Program-made: the position numbers and the translations under genes
Assembly (NCBI GenBank): GCA_019689775.1
Contig: JADGGV010000095.1
Coordinates: forward strand, 1 to 10,468
DNA: 10,468 bases
Reading direction: 5' to 3'
Source of the DNA: Gemmatimonadota bacterium
GTDB lineage: Bacteria > Gemmatimonadota > Gemmatimonadetes > Longimicrobiales > RSA9
Notes under the pieces: generated by a model
The model's input: the letters and a program-made list of their open reading frames with translations, nothing else
Databases searched by the model: none
What the model was told of the DNA's origin: nothing
In this document: positions 1 through 5,220 of the stretch, piece by piece
How the letters are laid out: each line of letters opens with the position of its first letter
How positions within the stretch are numbered: the first letter of the stretch is position 1

Positions 1-203
1 TCGGCCCCGTCGAGCTGGCCATCGAGGACCCCGGCTCCCACTTCGTGATCGAGTTCCTGCCGGTCGAGATCGAGGGCGAGCCCGCCTGCCTCGAGCACGC
101 GGAGCTCGCGTGGGTGAGCGACGAAGAGCTGCTCAAGCTGCCGCTCGCGCCGAGCGACCGCCGCTACGCGCTGCACCGGCTGGGGCTGCCGGAGACGCGG
201 TGA
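1..203 (+). CDS. Nudix hydrolase, C-terminal fragment (5' end outside window)
   Basis: The reading frame starts at base 3 and closes at TGA 201-203, giving the last 66 residues of a MutT-like Nudix hydrolase. The catalytic Nudix box lies upstream of the window and cannot be checked. Identification rests on near identity with the complete Nudix protein encoded at 3253-3642: the first 99 bases are identical to 3440-3538. After that the two differ in short clusters, for example HAELAWVSDEELLKL here against HEQIAWVSEAELLAL there. Proteins of this family hydrolyse nucleoside diphosphates linked to another moiety, often oxidised or non-canonical NTPs. Unlike the later copy, it is not followed by SprT-like and HIT genes but by a transposase remnant. 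Family identification is firm; whether the whole gene is intact is unknown. Confidence 0.85.
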   Translation, partial: GPVELAIEDPGSHFVIEFLPVEIEGEPACLEHAELAWVSDEELLKLPLAPSDRRYALHRLGLPETR

Positions 204-271
204 ACGTGACCACCGGACATCCGCAACCGTCCAGCCCGCGGCGGAGCGCCCGGCGCGGGTGACATGGCGCG

Positions 272-412
272 GCGAATGCGGGGGACTCGCCGCTGCTCAC
301 GGTCGTTGCCGCCTGCCGGCAACAGGGACGGGATCCGCTCGAATCCCCGGCCAACGCGATCGTCGCGCACCGGCTGAACGCCCCCGCTCCCCGCCTCCCG
401 TCGAGCCGCTGA
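272..412 (+). mobile_element. Decayed IS66-type transposase C-terminal tail
   Basis: Frame 2 between a stop at 260-262 and TGA 410-412 encodes a short peptide containing SPLLTVVAACRQQGRDPLE and ending PAPRLPSSR. IS66-family transposases, as I remember them, end with a segment like SPLLTVVATCRQQGRNVLEYL followed by about 15 residues and PAPSLLP. The match is good in the first half and degraded in the second, where the usual tyrosine-leucine and the terminal SLLP have changed. The catalytic DDE core is absent, so this is a non-functional scar. A 7-bp inverted repeat (GTTGCCG at 305-311, CGGCAAC at 317-323) falls inside it. The rest of the 204-500 interval shows nothing else gene-like. Identification is by remembered family similarity, not by a search. 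Confidence 0.55.
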
Positions 413-500
413 ACGGTCACCTCCGGATTCGATGCCGAACGGGCTTTCCATCCCCGCGAGGCTCCCGCCAACGGGACGAATGACCGAGGAGCCAATCCCC

Positions 501-1418
501 ATGAAGGCGATCGTCGTGACGGACCCGGCCGCGGGAACGGCCGGGATGAGGCTGGTGCAGCGGCCGGAGCCGCGGGCGGCGATCAACGACGTCGTCGTCC
601 GGGTCCATGCGTCGGGATTCGTCGGGACCGAGCTGCGCTGGCCCTCGACCTGGACCGATCGCCTCGGCCGCGACCGGACGCCGTCGATCCCCGGGCACGA
701 GCCGGCCGGAGTCGTCGCCTCCCTTGGCTACGGCACGACGGGGCTGTCGGTGGGGCAGCGGGTGTTCGGCCTCACGGACTGGACGCGCGACGGCACCCTG
801 GCCGAGCTCACCGCCGTCGAGGCCCGCAACCTCGCGCCGCTCCCCGCCGACGTCGACTTCACCGTGGCGGCGAGCCTGCCGATCTCCGGCCTGACCGCGT
901 GGCAGGGCCTGTTCGTGCACGGCCGCCTTCAGCCGGGCCAGAGCGTGATCGCCCACGGCGCGGCCGGTGCGGTCGGGTCGATGGTGACGCAGCTCGCACG
1001 ATCGGCCGGCGCCCACGTCATCGGCACCGGCCGCGCCGCCGACCGCAGGCGGGCGCTCGACTTCGGCGCGCAGGAATTCGTCGACCTCGAGCACGACGCC
1101 CTGGAGGATGTCGGCGCCGTCGATCTGGTCTTCGACGTCATCGGCGGCGACATCGGCAAGCGCTCCGCCGCCCTGATTCGCCCCGGAGGGACGCTGGTGT
1201 CGATCGTCGGCCCGCCCGAGGCACGTCCCGCCGACGGCCGGGCGATCGACTTCGTCGTCGAGGCCGACCGCGCCCAACTCGGCGAGATCGTCCAGCGCGT
1301 GCGTGACGGCCGCCTGCGGCCGAACATCGGCACCGTCGCATCCCTCGACGACGCCGTCGCCGCCTTCAACCCGACCGAGCGACGCCCGGGGAAGACGGTC
1401 ATCCGCGTCCGCCCGTGA
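501..1418 (+). CDS. Zinc-independent quinone oxidoreductase-like protein (MDR superfamily)
   Basis: A 305-residue medium-chain dehydrogenase/reductase of the quinone oxidoreductase (zeta-crystallin) type, expected to transfer hydride from NADPH to quinones or other activated carbonyls in the cytoplasm. The N-terminal GroES-like part (about residues 1-115) has the PGHEPAGVV segment at 64-72 but lacks the catalytic-zinc cysteine and the four-cysteine structural zinc loop of true alcohol dehydrogenases. A Rossmann NADP-binding part follows, with glycine-rich AHGAAGAVGS at 151-160 and a conserved glutamine at 164. A C-terminal segment near FVVEADRAQL through GKTVIRV is typical of the family. The ATG at 501 is preferred because GAGGAG (486-491) lies nine bases upstream. 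An in-frame ATG at 480 would add seven residues but has no better ribosome site. Length is normal or slightly short. The substrate cannot be read from sequence. Confidence 0.88.
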   Translation: MKAIVVTDPAAGTAGMRLVQRPEPRAAINDVVVRVHASGFVGTELRWPSTWTDRLGRDRTPSIPGHEPAGVVASLGYGTTGLSVGQRVFGLTDWTRDGTLAELTAVEARNLAPLPADVDFTVAASLPISGLTAWQGLFVHGRLQPGQSVIAHGAAGAVGSMVTQLARSAGAHVIGTGRAADRRRALDFGAQEFVDLEHDALEDVGAVDLVFDVIGGDIGKRSAALIRPGGTLVSIVGPPEARPADGRAIDFVVEADRAQLGEIVQRVRDGRLRPNIGTVASLDDAVAAFNPTERRPGKTVIRVRP

Positions 1419-1432
1419 CCGACGCGCGCCGA

Positions 1433-1473
1433 GGGGACCCTGCCGGACGCCTCGGGTGGCCGGCAGGGTCCCC
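1433..1473. terminator. Perfect 14-bp hairpin between convergent genes
   Basis: GGGGACCCTGCCGG at 1433-1446 is the exact reverse complement of CCGGCAGGGTCCCC at 1460-1473, with a 13-base loop. It sits in the 64-base gap between the stop of the oxidoreductase (1418) and the stop of the convergent SRPBCC gene (1483), the expected place for a shared bidirectional terminator. Neither strand has a clear T-run after the stem, so termination would rely on stem stability or on Rho. Confidence 0.75.
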
Positions 1474-1482
1474 GTTCCGCGA

Positions 1483-1998
1483 TCAGACCTCCTGCCTCGC
1501 GGCCAGGACCTGGTCCAGGTCCTTGTAGCTCCACTCCATGCCGTCGGTCATGCCGGTGGCGAGCGCCTCGTCGCGGCTGGCCCGGGAGTCGTACTCGATG
1601 AGCGTGGTCACCACGGTCGCCCCGTCGTGCTCCTCGAACGTCACCGTGATGAGGGCCGGCTCGGCGCCCATGCTCCCGCCGACGTCGCCGGGGTCGAACG
1701 CCTCGGTGTTGCGGAGGCGGGCCGGGGCGTCGACCTCGAGGTACTCGCCGTAGAAGCCGAACTCCTGCCCCTCGGCGTCGTTGCGCCAGCGCCAGCGGAA
1801 CGTCCCACCCGCGCGTACGTCCATCTCGCACACCGTCATCGTCCACCCGGGGTAGCCGGTGAGCCAGCGCCGAACCAGCTCGGGGGTCGTGTAGGCTTCC
1901 CAAACCAGCTCGCGGGGCGCGCGGAACGCCCGCCTGACGCTGACCTGGGTGTCGCCGGGCAGGGAGACCTGCGCGGTCTCGGGGAGGGTAGTCACCAT
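1483..1998 (-). CDS. AHSA1/SRPBCC-family protein (ArsR-partner type)
   Basis: A 171-residue protein of the START-like SRPBCC superfamily, AHSA1 (Activator of Hsp90 ATPase homologue 1) branch. These fold as a helix-grip with a deep hydrophobic ligand cavity; most bacterial members have no assigned ligand. Diagnostic features are the early RAFRAPRELVWEAYTTPE (about residues 23-40), then RRWLTG, then GGTFRWRWR near 64-72, the central FYGEYLEV, and the C-terminal GMTDGMEWSYKDLDQVL. The start at 1998 is chosen because AGGAG lies just upstream on the minus strand (in GAGAGGAGAAACCC). An upstream in-frame ATG at 2124 would overlap the preceding gene. The gene begins 32 bases after the ArsR stop, so the two are probably cotranscribed. 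ArsR-SRPBCC pairs are a recurrent arrangement in bacteria. The physiological role is unknown. Confidence 0.88.
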   Translation of the reverse strand: MVTTLPETAQVSLPGDTQVSVRRAFRAPRELVWEAYTTPELVRRWLTGYPGWTMTVCEMDVRAGGTFRWRWRNDAEGQEFGFYGEYLEVDAPARLRNTEAFDPGDVGGSMGAEPALITVTFEEHDGATVVTTLIEYDSRASRDEALATGMTDGMEWSYKDLDQVLAARQEV

Positions 1999-2030
1999 GG
2001 GTTTCTCCTCTCGTGGGGCTCGGGGTGGGG

Positions 2031-2378
2031 TCAATCGGATCGCCGCGCGGCCTTCAGCTCGTCCAGCACGGTGTCCAGGCGACGGAACTGCGACTCCCAG
2101 AGCTCCCGGTACCGGGCGATCCACTCGCTCGCGGCGTCCAGCGGCGCGGTCTCGAGGCGACGAACCCGGCGCGTGCCGTCCCGGTCCACCGAGACCAGGC
2201 CCGCACGCTCGAGGACCTTCAGGTGCTTCGAGATGGCCGGCTGGCTGATCTCGAACGGCTCCGCCAGCTCCGCCACCGACGCCTCGCCCGTCGCCAGCCG
2301 CGCCAGGATCGCCCGACGGGTCGGGTCGGCGAGCGCGAAGAACGTCGCGTCGAGGAGGTCGGCATCCGGCGTAATCAT
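2031..2378 (-). CDS. ArsR-family winged-helix repressor (metal-site lacking)
   Basis: A 115-residue ArsR/SmtB-type transcriptional repressor. Residues 11-30 (ATFFALADPTRRAILARLAT) form the typical first helices. The winged helix-turn-helix is about residues 35-62, with the recognition helix in SQPAISKHLKVLERAGLV. The wing follows at VDRDGTRRVRRLE, and a C-terminal helix (SEWIARYRELWE through LDTVLDEL) probably dimerises. No cysteine is visible in the recognition region or at the ends, so metal sensing of the ArsR type is unlikely; it resembles the autorepressor branch paired with SRPBCC proteins. The ATG at 2378 gives the normal family length, and the upstream ORF extension to 2516 contains no domain. 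No Shine-Dalgarno is seen, and the -10 box is so close that the message may be leaderless or nearly so. Two operator-like palindromes cover the promoter, implying autoregulation. Confidence 0.9.
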   Translation of the reverse strand: MITPDADLLDATFFALADPTRRAILARLATGEASVAELAEPFEISQPAISKHLKVLERAGLVSVDRDGTRRVRRLETAPLDAASEWIARYRELWESQFRRLDTVLDELKAARRSD

Positions 2379-2408
2379 AACCACGTCTTTATATAACACG
2401 TCGGTTAT
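2377..2408. promoter_or_regulatory. Two abutting 16-bp ArsR operator-like palindromes
   Basis: Bases 2393-2408 read ATAACACGTCGGTTAT, with ATAAC and GTTAT as exact inverted arms around six bases. Immediately adjacent, 2377-2392 read ATAACCACGTCTTTAT, the same layout with one arm mismatch and the same ACGTC core. The pair covers the -10 box and the first bases of the arsR start codon. AT-rich arms of this kind are typical of ArsR-family binding sites, so cooperative autorepression is inferred. Confidence 0.65.
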
Positions 2409-2419
2409 GGATCGCGCAA
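2391..2419 (-). promoter_or_regulatory. Likely promoter of the arsR-SRPBCC operon
   Basis: On the minus strand TTGCGC (complement of 2414-2419) is followed after 17 bases by TTATAT (complement of 2391-2396), a reasonable sigma-70-type pair. The start codon lies only about a dozen bases beyond the -10 box, so transcription would begin at or very near the ATG at 2378. Confidence 0.5.
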
Positions 2420-2502
2420 GACCGCTCGACGGCGCGCCGGCGACACCCATGGCCCGCCCGCTTCGTCGGCCGGATCTCGCCTTGTCGTGGCCGCTCGAGG
2501 CA

Positions 2503-2538
2503 TTTCGGACAGGCATCGATCGATGTATCTTGCATGCA
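2503..2538 (+). promoter_or_regulatory. vapBC promoter and palindromic operator region
   Basis: A weak promoter is visible: TTTCGG (2503-2508), 17 bases, TATCTT (2526-2531). Two perfect palindromes overlap it, ATCGATCGAT at 2515-2524 and TGCATGCA at 2531-2538, separated by six bases that include most of the -10 box. VapB antitoxins repress their own operon by binding palindromes in this position. The pairing with the gene 22 bases downstream is inferred. Confidence 0.45.
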
Positions 2539-2560
2539 TATTCCGCTGCATGGAGCCAGC

Positions 2561-2758
2561 ATGCGAACCACGATCAACCTCGACGACCACCTGCTGCGCG
2601 AGGCGCAGCGGCTGACCGGGATGAAGGAGCGGACGGCGCTCGTCCACGAGGGGCTGCGCGCGCTGATCGAGCGGGAGAGCGCCCGTCGTCTCGCCCGCCT
2701 CGGGGGGACGGAACCAGACCTCCAGCCGGCGCCGCGCCGGCGGGCTGCGGGCGAGTGA
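2561..2758 (+). CDS. vapB: VapB-type antitoxin
   Basis: A 65-residue antitoxin. It opens with MRTTINLDDHLLREAQRLTG, a beta strand and helix matching the small VapB family related to PF09957, continues with KERTALVHEGLRALIERESARRLARLGG, and ends in a polar, arginine- and proline-rich tail that would wrap the toxin. The N-terminal part should bind operator DNA as a dimer and the C-terminal part should block the VapC active site. The ATG at 2561 is preferred over the in-frame ATG at 2534 because GGAG (2552-2555) lies five bases upstream and because the family begins with M-R-T-T. Its TGA (2756-2758) overlaps the GTG start of the toxin gene, the usual translationally coupled arrangement. Confidence 0.9.
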   Translation: MRTTINLDDHLLREAQRLTGMKERTALVHEGLRALIERESARRLARLGGTEPDLQPAPRRRAAGE

Positions 2759-3126
2759 TCCTCGTCGACACCTCCGTCTGGGTGGATCACCTGAGGCGGG
2801 GTGATGCCGCGCTGGCGGCCGCGCTGGAGGCGGTCGCGGTCTGCATCCATCCGTTCGTGCTGGGCGAGCTGGCGTGTGGCACGCTGCGAAATCGTCGCGA
2901 GGTGCTGGAGCTGCTCGCCCGGCTTCCCGGCGTTCCGGTCGCCACGGACGAGGAGGCGCTGGAGTTCATCGAGCGGCGGGCGCTGATGGGACGTGGGATC
3001 GGCTACATCGACGTGCACCTTCTCGCCTCGGCGGCGCTTGCCGGTACGGTGCGGCTCTGGACGCGCGACCGCCGGCTCGCGGCGGTGGCTGCGGACCTCG
3101 GGCTGGCGGCCCGCGGCCGGAAGTAA
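2755..3126 (+). CDS. vapC: VapC-type PIN-domain ribonuclease toxin
   Basis: A 123-residue PIN-domain toxin, predicted to be a magnesium-dependent endoribonuclease that cuts tRNA or rRNA and arrests growth when the antitoxin is degraded. Starting at GTG 2755, the protein begins (M)ILVDTSVWVDHLR. The four acidic metal ligands are all present: Asp5 in the opening strand, Glu38 in FVLGELACG, Asp86 in GIGYIDVHLL, and Asp105 in LWTRDRRL. The conserved threonine of the DTSVW motif is also present. Length is normal for VapC, and no truncation or frameshift is seen. The start overlaps the antitoxin stop by GTGA. An imperfect hairpin follows at 3137-3161. The RNA target cannot be predicted. Confidence 0.92.
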   Translation: MILVDTSVWVDHLRRGDAALAAALEAVAVCIHPFVLGELACGTLRNRREVLELLARLPGVPVATDEEALEFIERRALMGRGIGYIDVHLLASAALAGTVRLWTRDRRLAAVAADLGLAARGRK

Positions 3127-3136
3127 GCGCCCGATA

Positions 3137-3161
3137 GCGACCGGCGCTGCGCCGTGGTCGC
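3137..3161 (+). terminator. Hairpin after vapC
   Basis: GCGACC at 3137-3142 pairs with GGTCGC at 3156-3161, enclosing a further GGCG/CGCC stem with a two-base bulge. It starts ten bases after the vapC stop. There is no T-run, so it is only a possible terminator. Confidence 0.4.
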
Positions 3162-3252
3162 GGCGACCTCGCCGCGCCCGCCTGGCCGGTGTCGGATCCC
3201 CCGGTTATCCTTCCACCGTCGCCGACCGTCGTTCCCCGATCACCGCCGCCGC

Positions 3253-3642
3253 ATGCGCGTCCGCGTCGTCGCCTCCGTGATCCGCCGCGACCACCGGCTC
3301 CTCCTCTGCCGCCGCCCCGCGCACAAGCGCCACGGCGGCCTCTGGGAGTTCCCCGGCGGCAAGGTCGAGCCCGGCGAGAGCGCGTTCCACGCCGCCGCCC
3401 GGGAGCTGCGCGAGGAGCTGGGGGTGACCGTCACCGCCGTCGGCCCCGTCGAGCTGGCCATCGAGGACCCCGGCTCCCACTTCGTGATCGAGTTCCTGCC
3501 GGTCGAGATCGAGGGCGAGCCCGCCTGCCTCGAGCACGAGCAGATCGCGTGGGTGAGCGAGGCCGAGCTGCTGGCGCTGCCGCTCGCGCCGAGCGACCGG
3601 CGTTACGCGCTGCACCGGCTGGGCCGGACCGAAGCGTCATGA
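3253..3642 (+). CDS. MutT-like Nudix hydrolase (complete copy)
   Basis: A 129-residue Nudix hydrolase of MutT size, expected to hydrolyse oxidised or otherwise damaged nucleoside triphosphates to monophosphate and pyrophosphate. The Nudix box spans residues 36-58: Gly36, Glu42, Arg50, Glu51, Glu54, Glu55 and Gly57 follow the GX5EX7REUXEEXGU pattern. The preceding CRRPAHKRHGGLWEFPGGK is typical of MutT/8-oxo-dGTP or CTP pyrophosphatases, and the tail SDRRYALHRLG closes the fold. The ATG at 3253 is chosen because it starts the first beta strand (MRVRVVASVIRRD). The in-frame ATG at 3154 would add 33 residues with no domain. No clear Shine-Dalgarno is present. The stop overlaps the next start as ATGA (3639-3642). 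It is the paralogue of the fragment at 1-203. Confidence 0.93.
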   Translation: MRVRVVASVIRRDHRLLLCRRPAHKRHGGLWEFPGGKVEPGESAFHAAARELREELGVTVTAVGPVELAIEDPGSHFVIEFLPVEIEGEPACLEHEQIAWVSEAELLALPLAPSDRRYALHRLGRTEAS

Positions 3643-4232
3643 AAGCGACGCCGCCCCCCGACGCCGCCGTCGACCTCCGCGCCCTCCTCACCGCCTGGGC
3701 CGCGGCGTGGGGCGACGCCGGCCTCACCGACGCCGTCGCCATCTCGTTCAGCCCGCGGCTGCGCCGCTCCCTCGGCCGCTGCCGCCCCGCCACGGGCCGG
3801 ATCACGCTGCGCGCCGACCTCCGCGACGGCCCCGCAGCGCGCCTCGCCGAGGTCCTCTGCCACGAGGCCGCGCACGTGGCCGTGCACCGCCGCCACGGCC
3901 GCGCCGCGCGCCCGCACGGCCCCGAGTGGCGCGCGCTCGTCGAGGCCGCCGGCTACGAGCCGCGCCGGCTCGGCGTCGATGCGCCGAATGATCGCGCGGG
4001 GGCGCCGACCAGGTCCGCCGCCGCGGAGCCCGTCCGAGCGCTCGGCACTCCGCCGACCGCCGCGCCGCCGGCCCCTCGCCGACGCTACCGCTACGAGCAC
4101 CGCTGCCCCGTCTGCCACACCGTCCGCTGGGCGCGCCGCCCTGTCCGCACCTGGCGCTGCGCCGAGTGCCTCGACGCCGGCCTCGCCGGCGAGCGGCTGA
4201 TCACCCGCAGGCCCGCCGACGCCGCGCCATGA
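3639..4232 (+). CDS. SprT-like zinc-metalloprotease-domain protein with zinc ribbon
   Basis: A 197-residue protein with a SprT-like (zincin-type) domain in its first half. The active-site motif HEAAH is at residues 75-79, and a likely third zinc ligand, His93, lies in RPHGPEWRALVEAAG, the conserved downstream motif of SprT/Spartan proteins. A proline/alanine-rich linker (about 115-147) leads to a C-terminal zinc ribbon, with Cys156-Pro-Val-Cys159 and Cys174-Ala-Glu-Cys177 as the four ligands. Eukaryotic Spartan degrades DNA-protein crosslinks; bacterial members are poorly characterised, so proteolysis here is inferred from the intact HExxH. The start overlaps the Nudix stop, and its own stop overlaps the HIT start, both as ATGA, implying translational coupling. 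No signal peptide is seen, so it should be cytoplasmic. Confidence 0.85.
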   Translation: MKATPPPDAAVDLRALLTAWAAAWGDAGLTDAVAISFSPRLRRSLGRCRPATGRITLRADLRDGPAARLAEVLCHEAAHVAVHRRHGRAARPHGPEWRALVEAAGYEPRRLGVDAPNDRAGAPTRSAAAEPVRALGTPPTAAPPAPRRRYRYEHRCPVCHTVRWARRPVRTWRCAECLDAGLAGERLITRRPADAAP

Positions 4233-4693
4233 GCTGCCCGTTCTGCACCCCCGCGCCGGAGCGGGTCTTCTACCGCGGCGACCTCGTCGTGGGGCTCTGG
4301 GACGCGTTCCCCGTCTCCCCCGGCCACGCGCTGCTCGTGCCGATCCGCCACGTCGAGGGGTGGTTCGACGCGTCGCCCTAGGAGCAGGCCGAGCTGGTGC
4401 GCGCGCTCGGCGTGGCTCGCGCCGCGATCGAGACGAAGCACCGCCCCGACGGCTACACGATCGGCGTGAACGTCGGTCGCGCCGCCGGCCAGACGATCTT
4501 GCACCTCCACGTCCACCTCATCCCCCGCTACGAGGGCGACGTCCCCGACCCCCGCGGCGGCGTGCGCCACGTGATCCCGGGGCCTACGCCAACTACCCGG
4601 CGCCGCAAGCGGCGACGGCGGCTGGCGACGTCGCCGACTCCCCGCACGCGCGTCCCCTCGTGCGCGGCGGCGAGCGGAGCTATTGCACGGTGA
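4229..4693 (+). pseudogene. HIT-family hydrolase gene interrupted by in-frame TAG
   Basis: The ATG at 4229 opens a HIT-domain protein beginning MSCPFC, with WDAFPVSPGHALLVPIRHV and WFDASP. Codon 51 (4379-4381) is TAG. The same frame then continues EQAELVRALG with no shift to IGVNVGRAAGQTI and the full HIT motif HLHVHLIPRY at codons 92-101, including the nucleophilic middle histidine (codon 94). HIT relatives have acidic residues after the proline, so GAG changed to TAG by one substitution is the simplest explanation. Further on the frame reads GGVRHVIPG, then turns into arginine-rich sequence up to TGA 4691-4693. An AYANYP-type continuation in another frame suggests a possible second lesion (one G lost near 4576-4580). 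HIT proteins are nucleotide hydrolases or transferases. As it stands only a 50-residue product would form unless TAG is read through. Confidence 0.8.
4631..4649 (+). repeat. 19-base direct repeat, left copy
   Basis: TCGCCGACTCCCCGCACGC occurs exactly here and again at 6467-6485 in the same orientation. Allowing one mismatch on each side, the match extends by three further bases in each direction. The left copy falls in the 3' part of the broken HIT gene. Confidence 0.7.
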
Positions 4694-4763
4694 AACAGGT
4701 CGGGACCCGCGCGCGCCCTCGTACGCGTCGGTGAGGCCGACTCGTTGCACCTGTGCTCCATCT

Positions 4764-4777
4764 GATGTGATCACATC
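4764..4777. promoter_or_regulatory. Perfect 14-bp palindrome GATGTGATCACATC
   Basis: GATGTGATCACATC is its own reverse complement. The TGT-GATC-ACA core resembles dimeric helix-turn-helix operators in general. It lacks the six-base spacer of a CRP site. No intact gene starts close by, so the regulated target is unclear. Confidence 0.4.
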
Positions 4778-4840
4778 GATACGGAGCCAGATACAACGCT
4801 GGTCGTGTCGTTCCGGGGGAGGCGTGGACTCGGAGAGATT

Positions 4841-4854
4841 GTTTACGCGTAAAC
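4841..4854. promoter_or_regulatory. Perfect 14-bp palindrome GTTTACGCGTAAAC
   Basis: GTTTACGCGTAAAC is its own reverse complement, with a central CG as in LacI-family operators. It stands 63 bases from the other palindrome. The nearest downstream plus-strand sequence encodes no recognisable gene, so this may be an operator orphaned when its gene was lost. Confidence 0.45.
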
Positions 4855-5220
4855 TGCGCGCCTGATTTACACGGCTCCAGGCGCCATCACACGGGGTGCT
4901 CCGGGGAACGGAGACGCGGATCGAGGCGGCCGGCGCATCAACGCAGAAGCCTCAGACCTTGAGAGCCTTGGAACGGCAACACGGCGTCGGATGGCACGCC
5001 ATCACACGCATGACACGGATATCACGCAGGAAGGCACGGCGGCGAGACCGGGCGGACGATCGAACGGCGTTCACGGTGCAACCGAGCCCGCCGCTAGCTC
5101 CATCCGTGACGCGGGGCGTTGCCGGTGCCCGGCACAGGCCCGCTAGTGAACGCTTCAGGCCGAATCGCACGGCATTACACGGAATCGCACGTCGCTGGCC
5201 GTGTCTTTGCCAAGGAGCGG

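Larger units (their letters stand above)
4694..5220. other. Non-coding stretch with palindromes and scattered short repeats
   Basis: No credible gene is seen in these 527 bases on either strand; open frames here lack recognisable protein features and good ribosome sites. The stretch looks richer in A and T than the flanking genes. It holds two perfect 14-base palindromes, at 4764-4777 and 4841-4854. It also has recurring short motifs, including GCCATCACACG at 4883-4893 and 4998-5008, and several ACACGG or ACACGC words between about 4866 and 5180. Repeats of this sort occur between genes in many large genomes; no function is assigned. Confidence 0.6.

Noticed and set aside
417..1903. Long minus-strand frames opposite the oxidoreductase gene
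   Set aside because: They lack domains and ribosome sites, and the opposite strand has a clear conserved enzyme with a good Shine-Dalgarno.
1303..3126. 607-codon plus-strand frame covering the SRPBCC and ArsR genes
   Set aside because: Only the last 123 codons are a gene (VapC from GTG 2755). The rest is antisense to two well-supported minus-strand genes.
3189..3638. N-terminal extension of the SprT-like protein by an upstream start
   Set aside because: The extension overlaps the whole Nudix gene in another frame and is arginine/proline repeat-like; the ATG at 3639 in an ATGA overlap fits the operon.
4397..4693. Independent gene starting at ATG 4397
   Set aside because: Homology to HIT proteins runs unbroken across the TAG in the same frame and begins upstream of this codon, which has no ribosome site. 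It is the second half of the interrupted gene.
4764..4777. CRP binding site
   Set aside because: CRP half-sites TGTGA and TCACA are separated by six bases; here they abut, so the geometry is wrong.
4690..5220. CRISPR array from the recurring ACACGG and CATCACAC words
   Set aside because: The words are short, irregularly spaced and not embedded in repeats of constant length with unique spacers.
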